From Mycobacteriales bacterium (GTDB lineage: Bacteria; Actinomycetota; Actinomycetes; Mycobacteriales; Mycobacteriaceae), in assembly GCA_012842085.1 (NCBI GenBank), contig DUTM01000006.1, positions 124,001 through 188,000 on the forward strand: 64,000 nucleotides of DNA. Reading direction: 5' to 3'. The notes beneath the pieces are model-generated. The model saw nothing but the letters and a program-made list of their open reading frames with translations, was not told the DNA's origin and ran no database searches. A program made the position numbers and the translations under genes. Below are positions 1 to 8,929 of this stretch, piece by piece. Numbering within the stretch: position 1 is the first letter of the stretch; the number at the start of each line of letters is the position of its first letter.

Positions 1-1
1 C

Positions 2-82
2 AGTGGAATGGTTGCTGAGGAACTTGCGGAGACTGTTGTCGCCCACGGCTCCAGCCTTTACGTCCTTAGCAAGGTGAAGTAA
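2..82 (+). CDS. alpha-galactosidase (GH27), 3' end only
   Basis: The window opens inside a gene. The in-frame tail ends GSSLYVLSKVK and matches the C-termini of the two downstream paralogues (SNLYVLRPVS and [11 protein letters not shown]). This is the last strand of the C-terminal beta-sandwich of a GH27 enzyme. The stop lies 3 nt before the next paralogue's GTG, so at least three copies are arrayed head to tail. The catalytic part lies outside the window. Confidence 0.75.
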   Translation, partial: SGMVAEELAETVVAHGSSLYVLSKVK

Positions 83-85
83 GAA

Positions 86-1285
86 GTGGGACTCCCGCGA
101 ATCCCTCAAGGCGCAGTAGCGGCTGCCACCGGGCTGCTCACCCTCGGGTTGCTGCTGCAACCGGTACCAGCACAGGCCCTTGAGAATGGGTTGGCACGCA
201 CCCCGCCGATGGGGTGGAATACGTGGAACGCCTTCCGTTGCGATATTGACCAGTGGAAAATCAAAGGCATGGCAGACGCCATAGTGGAGACTGGTCTGCG
301 CGACGCCGGCTATGTGTACCTGAACGTGGATGACTGCTGGCAAGCACCCCAGCGGAAGCCAAACGGGGAACTTACCTGGGATAAGGAAAGGTTCCCTGAC
401 GGCATTCTCGCACTAGCGCGCTACGTGCACTCCAAGGGTCTCAAGTTCGGTCTTTACGCAACGCCGGGAAGTCGCGGATGCGCCAATATTTGGGACGATT
501 ATCCAGGTAAAACTGGCAGTATTGGCCACGAATACCAGGATGCCCGCACCTTCGCCCGCTGGGGTGTGGACTACCTCAAATATGATTGGTGCAAAGCCGA
601 CGAAGATGGGCTCACAGGCGAATCCGCCTTCGGTTTGATGCGCGATGCCATCCAGGCCACAGGCCGCCCCATGGTCTATTCGATCCACCACGAACCCGAA
701 CTTCCGGTTCGGGACTGGTACCCGAAAGTCTCCAACCTGTGGCGCACCACGGGAGACATCAATGACCACTGGTTTTCCATTGCCCGGATTTCATTGATGA
801 CCATCCCCATTGCACATCATTCTCGCCCCGGTGCCTGGAATGATCCGGACATGTTGGAGATCGGTAATGGTGGGCTCAACTATGCGGAATCCGTATCGCA
901 CATGACGCTGTGGTCCATGCTGGCAGCACCCCTGCTACTGGGCAACGATATTCGGACCATGAAAGACCAGGACATAGCCATCGTCACCAACAGATTGGCA
1001 CTACGCGTCGACCAGGATCGCCTGGGCAAAGCAGCACACCGCGTCAAACACTTCCCCCACCTGGTTCTGGCTCGTCCCCTCACCAATGGCGAATGGGCCG
1101 TCTCATTCACCAACTATGGTTCAATCCCCGCCCGCATATCGGTGACTTTGGAGGAGCTCGGCCTCACCGGAAACTGGGTCTTCGAAGAAGCCTTCAGTGG
1201 CCGGAAAGGTGCCGTAAAAAACGAACTGGCCAGCACCGTAGTGCGACATAGTTCCAACCTCTACGTATTGCGCCCCGTGTCATAA
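86..1285 (+). CDS. secreted alpha-galactosidase, GH27 family (tandem copy 2)
   Basis: This is a 399-residue secreted glycoside hydrolase that should release terminal alpha-galactose (or alpha-N-acetylgalactosamine) from glycans outside the cell. A Sec signal peptide of about 31 residues ends in VPAQA. The TIM barrel follows with the family start TPPMGWNTWN (39-48), the nucleophile Asp167 in KYDWC, the predicted acid/base Asp224 in WRTTGD and the substrate-loop motif WNDPDML (251-257). A short C-terminal beta domain ends the protein. The GTG start aligns exactly with the ATG of the next paralogue. It lies 3 nt after the previous copy and 15 nt before the next, so the array is probably one transcript. 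Substrate choice between alpha-Gal and alpha-GalNAc cannot be read from the sequence. Confidence 0.9.
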   Translation: MGLPRIPQGAVAAATGLLTLGLLLQPVPAQALENGLARTPPMGWNTWNAFRCDIDQWKIKGMADAIVETGLRDAGYVYLNVDDCWQAPQRKPNGELTWDKERFPDGILALARYVHSKGLKFGLYATPGSRGCANIWDDYPGKTGSIGHEYQDARTFARWGVDYLKYDWCKADEDGLTGESAFGLMRDAIQATGRPMVYSIHHEPELPVRDWYPKVSNLWRTTGDINDHWFSIARISLMTIPIAHHSRPGAWNDPDMLEIGNGGLNYAESVSHMTLWSMLAAPLLLGNDIRTMKDQDIAIVTNRLALRVDQDRLGKAAHRVKHFPHLVLARPLTNGEWAVSFTNYGSIPARISVTLEELGLTGNWVFEEAFSGRKGAVKNELASTVVRHSSNLYVLRPVS

Positions 1286-1300
1286 GGAAAGGAAAGACAC

Positions 1301-2500
1301 ATGTCTCTGCCACGTATTTCGAAAGGTGGCGTACTGCTCGCCACCGGTGCACTAGCTTTGGGAATGCTGCTCAATCCAGCGCCAGCGCAAGCACACAATA
1401 ATGGCGTGGCACTCACCCCACCCATGGGGTGGTCGAGCTGGAACATTTTTGGCTGCGATATTGATCAATGGAAGATCATGGATATTGCGGACGCCATTGT
1501 GGAAGGGGGACTGCGCGACGCCGGCTACATCTACGTCAATGTGGACGACTGTTGGCAGGCCCAAGAACGGCTTCCCAACGGGGAACTCACCTGGGATAAG
1601 AAACGCTTCCCGGATGGCATTCCCGCACTGGCCAAATACATGCACGACCGCGGCCTCAAACTGGGTATCTACGGCAACCCAGGTACGCAAAGCTGTGCTG
1701 TGTGGGCCGGCAATTACACCGGCAAGATGGGGTCGCTGGGACACGAATACCAGGATGCTCGCACCTTCGCCCGCTGGGGAGTGGACTACCTCAAATATGA
1801 CGATTGCTGGTCCAAAGTAGAAGGCGTGAATGCTAAGGAAGCCTTCACAAAAATGTCGCGGGCGCTGAAAGCGACCGGCCGTCCCATCGTTTACTCCATA
1901 CACAACATGCCCCAACTGCCCATCCGAGACTGGTATCCGGAAGTGGCGAACATGTGGCGCACCACCCCCGACATTTTTGATAACTGGTACTCGGTTGCTG
2001 GCATCGCATTGGCGACTTTGCCGGTTGCCCACCACTCGCGGCCAGGAGCCTGGAACGATCCGGACATGTTGGAGATAGGCAATGAGAATCTGAACCGCGA
2101 AGAAGCCACCTCCCATATGGCTTTATGGGCAATGATGGCAGCGCCCCTCATCATGGGCAATGACATCCGAAAAATGAGCAAAACCGACTATTGGATCCTG
2201 GCCAACCCGCTCGCCATCCGCGTCGACCAGGATCGGCTAGGTAAAGCCGCCCATATTGTTAAACACGGTTCACAAATGGTGTTGGCTCGTCCCCTCACCA
2301 ACGGCGAATGGGCAGTCTCGTTCACCAACTTCAGTGCGGAACGGGCGCGTGTCACCGTCACCCTCCAAGAACTGGGGCTGCAGGGAAGCTGGCGTTTCAG
2401 GGAAGCATTCCATAGCCGCAGTGGGGTTACCGACAAGGGACTGAGCGCAACCGTCAACCCGCACGACTCGTATCTTTACGTTCTTACACCACACAAATAG
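1301..2500 (+). CDS. secreted alpha-galactosidase, GH27 family (tandem copy 3)
   Basis: This 399-residue paralogue of the preceding gene aligns without gaps at all key positions: signal peptide ending [15 protein letters not shown] at 39-48, nucleophile Asp167 in KYDDC, acid/base Asp224 in WRTTPD and WNDPDML at 251-257. A good Shine-Dalgarno (AAGGAAAGGA) precedes the ATG. Differences cluster in substrate loops, for example KYDDCW here against KYDWCK upstream, and NPGTQSC against TPGSRGC. The copies may therefore have diverged in aglycone preference. This is the last gene of the array, and prfB follows after 35 nt. Confidence 0.9.
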   Translation: MSLPRISKGGVLLATGALALGMLLNPAPAQAHNNGVALTPPMGWSSWNIFGCDIDQWKIMDIADAIVEGGLRDAGYIYVNVDDCWQAQERLPNGELTWDKKRFPDGIPALAKYMHDRGLKLGIYGNPGTQSCAVWAGNYTGKMGSLGHEYQDARTFARWGVDYLKYDDCWSKVEGVNAKEAFTKMSRALKATGRPIVYSIHNMPQLPIRDWYPEVANMWRTTPDIFDNWYSVAGIALATLPVAHHSRPGAWNDPDMLEIGNENLNREEATSHMALWAMMAAPLIMGNDIRKMSKTDYWILANPLAIRVDQDRLGKAAHIVKHGSQMVLARPLTNGEWAVSFTNFSAERARVTVTLQELGLQGSWRFREAFHSRSGVTDKGLSATVNPHDSYLYVLTPHK

Positions 2501-2535
2501 CCGTCACGGTGGTGCTACCGGTATCCTCAAATATT

Positions 2536-3660
2536 ATGAATCCTGAAATCAGCACCGACCTGGCAGACCTCGAAACCCGGCTCCAGTCTGTCGAGAAAGT
2601 CCTCCACCCCGAGGATCTCGCACAGCGCGTAGCAGAGCTGGAGGTTAAAGCTGCCGATCCGGAGCTATGGAATGACCAGGATTACGCCCAGTCCGTCACC
2701 AGCGAACTGTCCCAGGTACAAAACCAGCTGCGGCGAGTAAAAGATCTGCGGACACGCCTCGAGGACCTTCCCATCATGTATGAGTTGGCAGCGGAGGAAG
2801 AGGATGACGAGGCCCGTGCGGACGCACGTGAACTGGCTGATGCGGAGCGTACAGAACTGCGGCAAGCAATCGAAAGCGCCGAGGTAACCACGCTTCTTTC
2901 TGGGGAGTTCGATGAGCGCGAAGCGGTGGTTAATATTCGCTCGGGCGCCGGGGGAGTGGACGCTGCTGATTTCGCGGAGATGCTGATGCGCATGTATGTG
3001 CGCTGGGCCGAAAAGCGCGGCAGCAAAGTTGATATTTACGACACCTCCTACGCGGAAGAGGCAGGCATCAAGTCCGCAACTTTCGTGGTGCACGAGCCCT
3101 ACGCCTACGGCACGTTGTCGGTGGAGCAAGGAACCCACCGGCTGGTGCGGCTCAGCCCCTTCGACAATGCGCATCGCCGCCAGACCTCATTCGCGGAAGT
3201 GGAAGTACTGCCGGTGGTGGAGCAAACGGACCATATTGAGATTCCCGACAACGAGATCCGAATTGATGTTTACCGCTCTTCCGGACCCGGTGGACAATCC
3301 GTCAACACCACTGACTCGGCAGTCCGGATCACCCACATTCCCACTGGCATTGTGGTGACGTGCCAGAACGAAAAATCCCAAATTCAAAATAAAGCCGCCG
3401 CCCTCAATGTGCTGCAGGCCCGGCTACTGGAGAAGAAGCGGCAAGAGGAGAAAGAGGTTCTCCGGGAACTGGGGTCGGGCGGACACGCCAGCTGGGGCAA
3501 CCAGATGCGTTCCTATGTGTTGCACCCCTACCAGATGGTGAAAGACCTGCGCACCGACTACGAAGTCAGCAACCCGCAGGCGGTACTGGATGGCGACATT
3601 GACGGCTTTTTGGAGGCTGGAATTCGCTGGCGGGCAAACAGTGGCGACAGCCCAGCATAG
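2536..3660 (+). CDS. prfB: peptide chain release factor 2
   Basis: RF2 recognises UGA and UAA in the ribosomal A site and triggers peptide release. The 374-residue product carries the stop-codon anticodon motif SPF at 207-209 and the catalytic GGQ at 252-254, at almost the same positions as in E. coli. The ATG at 2536 is chosen because MNPEIS... matches the family N-terminus; the upstream in-frame GTG at 2509 would add nine atypical residues. No strong Shine-Dalgarno is visible. The reading frame is continuous, so the programmed +1 frameshift that autoregulates prfB in E. coli is absent. It heads the prfB-mscS-ftsE-ftsX-smpB block known from mycobacteria and corynebacteria. Confidence 0.95.
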   Translation: MNPEISTDLADLETRLQSVEKVLHPEDLAQRVAELEVKAADPELWNDQDYAQSVTSELSQVQNQLRRVKDLRTRLEDLPIMYELAAEEEDDEARADARELADAERTELRQAIESAEVTTLLSGEFDEREAVVNIRSGAGGVDAADFAEMLMRMYVRWAEKRGSKVDIYDTSYAEEAGIKSATFVVHEPYAYGTLSVEQGTHRLVRLSPFDNAHRRQTSFAEVEVLPVVEQTDHIEIPDNEIRIDVYRSSGPGGQSVNTTDSAVRITHIPTGIVVTCQNEKSQIQNKAAALNVLQARLLEKKRQEEKEVLRELGSGGHASWGNQMRSYVLHPYQMVKDLRTDYEVSNPQAVLDGDIDGFLEAGIRWRANSGDSPA

Positions 3661-3715
3661 TTATTAGCCTGGAGAAGTAAGCCCTTTTATCCACCCGCGC
3701 GGGAGGAAGGACCCC

Positions 3716-4612
3716 ATGTCACCCCAACCCTGGATGAATTTGGCAGGCTGGTTAGGTACGGAAGGCCTCCAGATTCTGCTCATCATCGTTGGCTCAATTC
3801 TTTTGGGTCGCCTTGCCGGAGCCATCAGTCGCCGGTTCACCAACCGTATAACGGAAGGGGAGGAAAGCCGCGACAGTTTAGTGCGCTCGGAGGCAGCAAA
3901 GCATAGATACGCGGTAGCCCAAGTGCTCACCTATGTGGTGGTGGCGTTGATCGTGGTGGTCGCCTCCGTCGGAGTAGTGGAACGCCTGGGCGTTTCCTTA
4001 ACCACATTGGTCGCCCCCGCCACAGTCTTAGGTGCTGCGCTCGGTTTCGGTGCCCAACGTATTGTGCAGGACTTTTTGGCCGGATTCTTCGTGGTGACGG
4101 AACGACACTACGGATACGGCGACGTGGTGGAGATTTGGGTATCCGGTTCCACCCAGCCGGCGGAAGGAACCGTGGAGGATGTGACGTTGCGCGTCACCCG
4201 CCTCCGCACCCCTGACGGAGAGGTCATTACGCTTCCCAACGGGCAGATCACCAAAACCACGAACCGTTCCAAAGACTGGGCGCGGGCGGTTGTTGATATC
4301 CCCATTCCTACCGAGGAACTGGGGGAGGCGAATGAAGAACTCAACCATCTGTGCCGCGAGCTCTACGAGGATGAGGAGATCCGCCCACTGCTACTGGACC
4401 AGCCCTCTGTTATTGGGGTGCAGGAACTGGGAACGGATGAAACCGTTTTGCGGCTCGTCGCCCGCACCTTGCCAGGAAAACAATTCCACGTATCGCGGGT
4501 GATTCGCGCGGAAGCCATCAGGAAAATGTCGATCTTTGGAGTTGAGTCCGGCAAAGTTACCAGCATGACCGCCGACGAAGTTGACCTCGACAGCGAATCC
4601 GAGAAGGTGTAG
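3716..4612 (+). CDS. MscS-family small-conductance mechanosensitive channel
   Basis: This 298-residue membrane channel probably opens on membrane tension during osmotic down-shock. Three membrane spans are visible: about 15-36 (ILLIIVGSILLG), 65-90 (VLTYVVVALIVVVASVGVV) and the pore-lining TM3 at about 96-125, which is rich in Gly and Ala (LGAALGFGAQRIVQDFLAG). The cytoplasmic beta domain follows (TVEDVTLRVTRLRTPDGEVI, then LPNGQI) and an alpha/beta tail. The start is preceded by GGGAGGAAGGA. It sits between prfB and ftsE, where mycobacteria also carry membrane proteins, and is followed after 4 nt by a small membrane protein. Confidence 0.88.
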   Translation: MSPQPWMNLAGWLGTEGLQILLIIVGSILLGRLAGAISRRFTNRITEGEESRDSLVRSEAAKHRYAVAQVLTYVVVALIVVVASVGVVERLGVSLTTLVAPATVLGAALGFGAQRIVQDFLAGFFVVTERHYGYGDVVEIWVSGSTQPAEGTVEDVTLRVTRLRTPDGEVITLPNGQITKTTNRSKDWARAVVDIPIPTEELGEANEELNHLCRELYEDEEIRPLLLDQPSVIGVQELGTDETVLRLVARTLPGKQFHVSRVIRAEAIRKMSIFGVESGKVTSMTADEVDLDSESEKV

Positions 4613-4616
4613 GAAG

Positions 4617-4964
4617 ATGTCCAAGAAGGTGAAAAACAAAGACAAAAAGGGCCAAAAGGGCCATGTCCGAACCTCCACCATTGTCCTCATTGTCGTTTTC
4701 GTGCTGTCCTTAGCGCTGTATGTGTATTTGCACGGCACCACGCGGGTCGACTTGTTTACCCCAGAACCGGATACCACTACGGTGCAGCCCATTCCGGTTA
4801 TTCCGTGGGAGGAATACCAGGAGCAGATGTCCCAAGAGAACGAATCGGAGCCATCGGATGCGGGAGACGCAGCCCCGAGCGAGGATGCTTCCGAAGATCA
4901 ACCCACCACTAGTGTGGAGCCGCGGGAACCCGACCCCGAAGAAACCGCGGGAGCCGTACCCTAA
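4617..4964 (+). CDS. small single-pass membrane protein with acidic Pro/Glu-rich tail
   Basis: A 115-residue protein of unknown function. It starts with a Lys-rich cytoplasmic segment (residues 1-18), has one membrane span at about 20-40 (TIVLIVVFVLSLALYVYL) and ends in an extracytoplasmic tail rich in Glu, Asp, Pro, Ser and Thr, probably disordered. ATG 4617 lies 4 nt after the mscS stop, with GAAGGTGTAGGAAG in front, and is preferred to an upstream TTG at 4581. M. tuberculosis has a comparable proline-rich membrane protein (Rv3103c) at the same place, from memory. A role with FtsEX at the septum is only suggested by position. Confidence 0.7.
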   Translation: MSKKVKNKDKKGQKGHVRTSTIVLIVVFVLSLALYVYLHGTTRVDLFTPEPDTTTVQPIPVIPWEEYQEQMSQENESEPSDAGDAAPSEDASEDQPTTSVEPREPDPEETAGAVP

Positions 4965-5068
4965 ACAGTTCCAGAACCACCATTTTTGGGACTTTGGTCT
5001 GCTTAATTGCGAAAAAATGGTGTGCCACATAGATAACATCTCTCACATCTTCTAGAGTGATTAACGTG

Positions 5069-5755
5069 ATGATCGACGTTCAAAACGTCTCCGTCGCCTA
5101 CTCCCGACAAGGGCGTCCGGCACTCGACGGAGTCAGTTTTCAAGTAGAAAAAGGGGAATTCGCGTTCCTCATTGGCCCTTCCGGTTCTGGTAAGTCCACG
5201 GTGCTTTCTGCACTGCTGGCCGACCAGCGCATCAGCGGCGGTACCATTACCGTCGCTGGCCAACGCGTAGACAAGCTGCGCGGTGGAGCTATTGCGCGCT
5301 ACCGCCGCACCGTCGGCACCGTATTCCAGGATTACCGACTCTTGGAGCGGATGACGGTGGAAGAAAACGTAGCGTTCGCCCTGCGGGTTATCGGCAAACG
5401 CGACCGCTTCATCAAAGAAGCTGTTCCCGAAGCCCTCGAGATGGTGGGACTGTCCGGAAAAGGGCGCCGTTTCCCCGCCGAACTTTCCGGTGGTGAACAG
5501 CAGCGCGTGGCGATTGCGCGCGCTTTCGTCAACCACCCATTGGTGCTGCTGGCAGACGAACCCACAGGCAACCTGGACCGCCGCATTAGCGACGAAATTG
5601 TTGCCCTGCTGCAGAAAATCAACCGCACCGGCACTACTGTTCTGATGGCCACCCACGACGACCGTATCGTCGACTCCATGCGTCAACACGTTATTGAGAT
5701 GCGGCACGGTCGGGTCGTCCGCGACGAACAGTCCGGCGTATATGGACGGATGTAG
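5069..5755 (+). CDS. ftsE: cell division ATP-binding protein FtsE
   Basis: FtsE is the ATPase of the FtsEX complex, which couples ATP hydrolysis at the septum to activation of a peptidoglycan hydrolase. Visible motifs are Walker [10 protein letters not shown], the Q-loop VFQDYRLL, signature [14 protein letters not shown], Walker [13 protein letters not shown] and the H-loop ATHD. The C-terminus [10 protein letters not shown] matches the mycobacterial protein. The ATG at 5069 gives [11 protein letters not shown], which aligns with the usual MITL start; GTG 5057 is a possible alternative adding four residues. There is an intergenic gap of about 100 nt upstream, so ftsEX may have its own promoter. 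ftsX follows after 11 nt. Confidence 0.95.
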   Translation: MIDVQNVSVAYSRQGRPALDGVSFQVEKGEFAFLIGPSGSGKSTVLSALLADQRISGGTITVAGQRVDKLRGGAIARYRRTVGTVFQDYRLLERMTVEENVAFALRVIGKRDRFIKEAVPEALEMVGLSGKGRRFPAELSGGEQQRVAIARAFVNHPLVLLADEPTGNLDRRISDEIVALLQKINRTGTTVLMATHDDRIVDSMRQHVIEMRHGRVVRDEQSGVYGRM

Positions 5756-5766
5756 AGGAGAGCCGA

Positions 5767-6714
5767 ATGTCATACAAATTCTTTTTCGGTGAAGCCCTCC
5801 GCGGTCTCCGTCGAAACCTCAGCATTACTATCGCCATGATCATCACCTCCTCCATCGCCCTCGTCATGTTGGGCGTGGGGTTGCTTATTGCCAACATGGC
5901 CGAAAACTCTAAAGAACAGTGGGTGGATCGCACCGAAATCTCCATCTTTATCGAACCGAAAGTTGCGGTGAAGGATAAGGACTGCTCCAAGAAGGGCTGC
6001 GGGGATCTGCGAGAAGCGCTACTGGAATCCGACAGCGTGAAATCGGTGCGCTACCGCAACCAGCAACAGTCCCTCGACGTGGGGCGGTTGACGGCACGCG
6101 CTGACACCGCAGAAATTTTTGAGCAAGCCGACGCTAAAGCAATGCCGGGCACCCTGCTGGTAAAACTCAAGGGAGAAAATACGGATCCGGCGCCCATCGA
6201 GGCCATTGTGGCTAAGTTCCCGAAGGTGGCTCAGCCCGCGGTCCATGGCAAAGATGGCCGCCCGAGCGTATACATTTCCGACTCGCGGCAGCTCATCAAC
6301 CGGCTCTTTAGCTTCCTTGATCTCACTCGCAATGCGGCCTACGGGCTAGCTGCCTTTTTAGGTGTGGGTGCTTTGCTGCTCATCGCCAACATGGTGCAGA
6401 TGGCAGCCTTCACCCGTCGCAAGACCACCCAGGTGATGCGTCTGGTTGGCGCAAGCCGTTTCACTGTTGCTGCTCCGTTCACCCTGGAAGTCATGATCAG
6501 TTCGCTAATTGGCGCTGTCCTCGCGATTGCTGGACTCTTTGCGGTACATGCGTGGATGCTGTCGCCGTTGCTGAAGAACGTGTGGGAGGGGCGCTCGATA
6601 GCCGAAATCACCACGACCGATGTGTGGTTGGTGTCGCCGATCCTCGTCATCGTTGCTTTGGTGGCGTCGGCCTTAGCCTCCATCGTCACATTGCCGCTCT
6701 ACGTCCGCCGTTAG
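5767..6714 (+). CDS. ftsX: cell division permease FtsX
   Basis: FtsX is the membrane partner of FtsE and transmits ATPase-driven movement to a cell-wall hydrolase. The 315-residue protein shows four membrane spans: about 20-42, 183-205 (AAYGLAAFLGVGALLLIANM), 235-262 and 288-310. A large extracytoplasmic domain lies between TM1 and TM2. This domain contains a closely spaced Cys pair (KDCSKKGC, near 79-84) that could form a disulfide. A strong Shine-Dalgarno (GAGGAG) precedes the ATG and the gap to ftsE is 11 nt, so translation is probably coupled. smpB starts 13 nt after the stop. Confidence 0.94.
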   Translation: MSYKFFFGEALRGLRRNLSITIAMIITSSIALVMLGVGLLIANMAENSKEQWVDRTEISIFIEPKVAVKDKDCSKKGCGDLREALLESDSVKSVRYRNQQQSLDVGRLTARADTAEIFEQADAKAMPGTLLVKLKGENTDPAPIEAIVAKFPKVAQPAVHGKDGRPSVYISDSRQLINRLFSFLDLTRNAAYGLAAFLGVGALLLIANMVQMAAFTRRKTTQVMRLVGASRFTVAAPFTLEVMISSLIGAVLAIAGLFAVHAWMLSPLLKNVWEGRSIAEITTTDVWLVSPILVIVALVASALASIVTLPLYVRR

Positions 6715-6727
6715 TACACTGGTCGCC

Positions 6728-7246
6728 ATGAGCGCGAAGTCAAAGAAAAAGAAGAAGGCTGCCGCGCAAGCACAAGACGGTGGCAACTTCACCGTCTGTA
6801 CCAACCGTTCCGCACGACATCACTACAACATTTTGAAAACCTTCGAGTGCGGAATTGTGCTCGTCGGCACCGAAGTGAAAAGTTTGCGAGAAGGCAAAGC
6901 CTCCATCATGGAAGCTTGGGCCACCATTGATGATGGTGAAGTGTGGCTGCGGGGGCTCCATATTCCGGAGTACTCCCACGGCAGTTGGACCAACCATAGG
7001 CCGGTTCGCAACCGGAAACTGCTTCTGCACCGTCGGCAGATCGACTACTTGCAGGGCAAGATTCGGGACGGACACCTCACTTTAATTCCCCTCAAAATGT
7101 ATTTCTCCGGTGGGAAATGCAAAGTGGAGTTGGCTCTCGCGGAAGGTAAAAAGCTGCACGACAAGCGGCAGGATTTGGCCCGTCGGCAGGCTGAGCGAGA
7201 AGTGGTGCGCGAATTTGGTAAAAAGATGAAAGGGATGCGCGGCTAA
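6728..7246 (+). CDS. smpB: SsrA-binding protein SmpB
   Basis: SmpB binds tmRNA and delivers it to stalled ribosomes for trans-translation. The 172-residue product has a Lys-rich N-terminal extension, the beta-barrel core (VCTNRSARHHYNIL, then GIVLVGTEVKSLREGKASI, then GLHIPEYSHGS) and a basic C-terminal tail (KKLHDKRQDLARRQAE) that reads the empty mRNA channel. Its RNA partner ssrA starts about 95 nt downstream on the same strand, which is the usual arrangement. The gene ends the prfB-ftsEX operon. Confidence 0.96.
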   Translation: MSAKSKKKKKAAAQAQDGGNFTVCTNRSARHHYNILKTFECGIVLVGTEVKSLREGKASIMEAWATIDDGEVWLRGLHIPEYSHGSWTNHRPVRNRKLLLHRRQIDYLQGKIRDGHLTLIPLKMYFSGGKCKVELALAEGKKLHDKRQDLARRQAEREVVREFGKKMKGMRG

Positions 7247-7300
7247 GCTCACTACCTCGGCAACTCTTGCCATTTGAGGGGTTTTGACGTATTCTGAAAG

Positions 7301-7324
7301 GCCGCCCACTTTGGTGGGTAAGGC
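7301..7324 (+). terminator. small hairpin between smpB and ssrA
   Basis: GCCGCCCAC and GTGGGTAAGGC can pair around a TTTG loop, followed by TCTCTTT. It could end the smpB message or lie in the 5' leader of the tmRNA precursor. The U-tract is weak. Confidence 0.35.
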
Positions 7325-7341
7325 TCTCTTTCCGAGGAAAT

Positions 7342-7711
7342 GGGGCTGAACGGTTTCGACTGCGTATGTTGCGTAAGGAGAAGCGTGCCGGTGCAGGCTA
7401 GAGACCACCGTAAGCGTCGTAGCAACTTATTAAGCGCCGATAATACTCAGCGCGACTTCGCTCTCGCTGCCTAATAGCGACAGCAAGTCTGTGGACCTAG
7501 AGGTGTTCCCGCTCTGGCAATCCACATTATCTAGGGGACTTACCGTTAGTAGCGGCTACGGCTATTAGCGGAACACCAAACAGTAGCTGGGTTCATCTTC
7601 CGGACTCGTGGGCGTGATCCGGAGAACCAAGTAAGGATGCAGTCCACTGCGCACGGAGAAGTCCTCACAATACTGCGTAGGACCCGGGTTCAATTCCCGG
7701 CAGCTCCACCA
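7342..7711 (+). ncRNA. ssrA: transfer-messenger RNA (tmRNA)
   Basis: One-piece tmRNA. The 5' end GGGGCTG pairs with CAGCTCC near the 3' end and contains the G3-U70 wobble that marks an alanine acceptor. The T-arm GGGTTCAATTCCC and an encoded ACCA end follow. The tag reading frame lies at 7436-7471 with stops TAA and TAG: ADNTQRDFALAA. It ends in the ClpXP degron ALAA and resembles actinobacterial tags. Its protein partner SmpB is encoded just upstream, and ClpX and ClpP1P2 near the far end of the window. Confidence 0.97.
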
Positions 7712-7716
7712 GTTTG

Positions 7717-7761
7717 GGGCTCACTGTGGTTTCGCAAGAGACACACAGTGAGCCCTTTTTT
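7717..7761 (+). terminator. rho-independent terminator of ssrA
   Basis: A perfect 12-bp stem, GGGCTCACTGTG and CACAGTGAGCCC, is followed by six T. It lies six bases after the tmRNA CCA end. Confidence 0.92.
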
Positions 7762-7861
7762 AATGTTCTTTTCCACATTTCACAACTACTTCTTAAGTAA
7801 AATTTGTGAAGGTTCGCTATCCGGAGGCGAACATTTTCGAGGAGCTACAGAAAGGACCATC

Positions 7862-8689
7862 ATGTTCAAAAAGCTTCCAATTCCAGCGAAGGGGGCTGTG
7901 ATTGGAGCGGGTGGCGGTATTGGGAGAGCCACAGCTCTGAAATTGGCCGAAAATGGGATGGATTTAGTGCTGGGCGACAGGGACGTTGCACTGGCAGAAA
8001 AAGTCCGTGACGAAATTGGGGATAAGGTCTCCGTCATCGTCACCGAAATTGATGTCACAGATCCTGAATCTGTACGTGCATTTGTTGACCTGTGCTACGA
8101 CGAACTCGGCCAAGTTGATATTGCTTTCAACTCTGCCGGAATTATGTATGTGGGAGGATACCTCGAAGAACCCGACGACGTGGTTGTTCGGCAAGTAGAA
8201 ATCAACCTGCTTGGGGTTATTCACGTCACCCGCGCTTTTACCAAGGTTATGAAAGAGCGGAACTACGGACACCTCATCACCATGGCGAGCATGGGCTCGA
8301 TCCTGCCGGACCCCGGCGAGGCCACCTATGCCGCAGCCAAGCATGGTGTCTACGGCTACCTGAGCTCGGTGCGGGAAGAACTACGCGACACCAAGGTGGA
8401 AATTAGCGGCATTATTCCTGCAGTTGTGGACACCCGGTTGGCTACCGGCACGTCTGGTGGTGGAACCCGAATTCTGCCGCCCGAGGAAGTCGCGGACGCA
8501 ATTATCGAGACCATTCAGCGGCCGGTCTTCATTAAGTCGATTCCCGCATGGGCGGTGCCACTCAACCGTGTAGTGCGCGCCTTCCCCCAGAAGGTCTACG
8601 ACCTTGCTATGAAGCTTATCGTGCCCGACCAGTCCAAAGTCGCAGACTTGGAAGCACGGAAGAAATATGAGGAGGATGAACTCCGTTAG
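7862..8689 (+). CDS. short-chain dehydrogenase/reductase (SDR)
   Basis: This 275-residue classical SDR is an NAD(P)-dependent oxidoreductase of unknown substrate. The Rossmann cofactor loop is at 14-21 (IGAGGGIG, with Ile where most members have Thr), followed by the NSAG motif near 90, the catalytic Ser at 143 or 146, and YAAAK with Tyr156 and Lys160. The C-terminal 70 residues contain a hydrophobic/basic segment that could dock on the membrane, as in several lipid-acting mycobacterial SDRs. The ATG at 7862 has AAAGGA 6 nt upstream; longer in-frame starts lie inside tmRNA and are rejected. It is monocistronic by appearance. Confidence 0.85.
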   Translation: MFKKLPIPAKGAVIGAGGGIGRATALKLAENGMDLVLGDRDVALAEKVRDEIGDKVSVIVTEIDVTDPESVRAFVDLCYDELGQVDIAFNSAGIMYVGGYLEEPDDVVVRQVEINLLGVIHVTRAFTKVMKERNYGHLITMASMGSILPDPGEATYAAAKHGVYGYLSSVREELRDTKVEISGIIPAVVDTRLATGTSGGGTRILPPEEVADAIIETIQRPVFIKSIPAWAVPLNRVVRAFPQKVYDLAMKLIVPDQSKVADLEARKKYEEDELR

Positions 8690-8721
8690 TAGCACTATCG
8701 GTTCATAAACGCATATAGAAG

Positions 8722-8754
8722 GGTGGAGCTCGCATGCCGCGGGCTCCATCCACC
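8722..8754 (+). terminator. possible terminator after the SDR gene
   Basis: GGTGGAGC and GCTCCATCCACC form an imperfect stem about 30 nt after the SDR stop. The following TTAATCAATT is only a weak U-tract. Confidence 0.35.
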
Positions 8755-8929
8755 TTAATCAATTGAGAATTTTTGATGAATGACCGCTAACGGGGGTACT
8801 CATTTTTCACTAATTGCGAGTTTGTTCTTATGCTAGATACTGACTGACCCCTACTACTTCGTCAGTCACACTTCCTATGTCGCGCATTCTTCGTTTGAAG
8901 ATGCGCCATCTTTTACAGTTCTAAGGAAC

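Noticed and set aside
2509-2620. Programmed +1 frameshift in prfB
   Set aside because: The family N-terminus is read in one continuous frame with no in-frame TGA.
7637-7861. N-terminal extension of the SDR gene
   Set aside because: The extension would be translated from the 3' part of tmRNA and through its terminator; a proper Shine-Dalgarno lies before ATG 7862.
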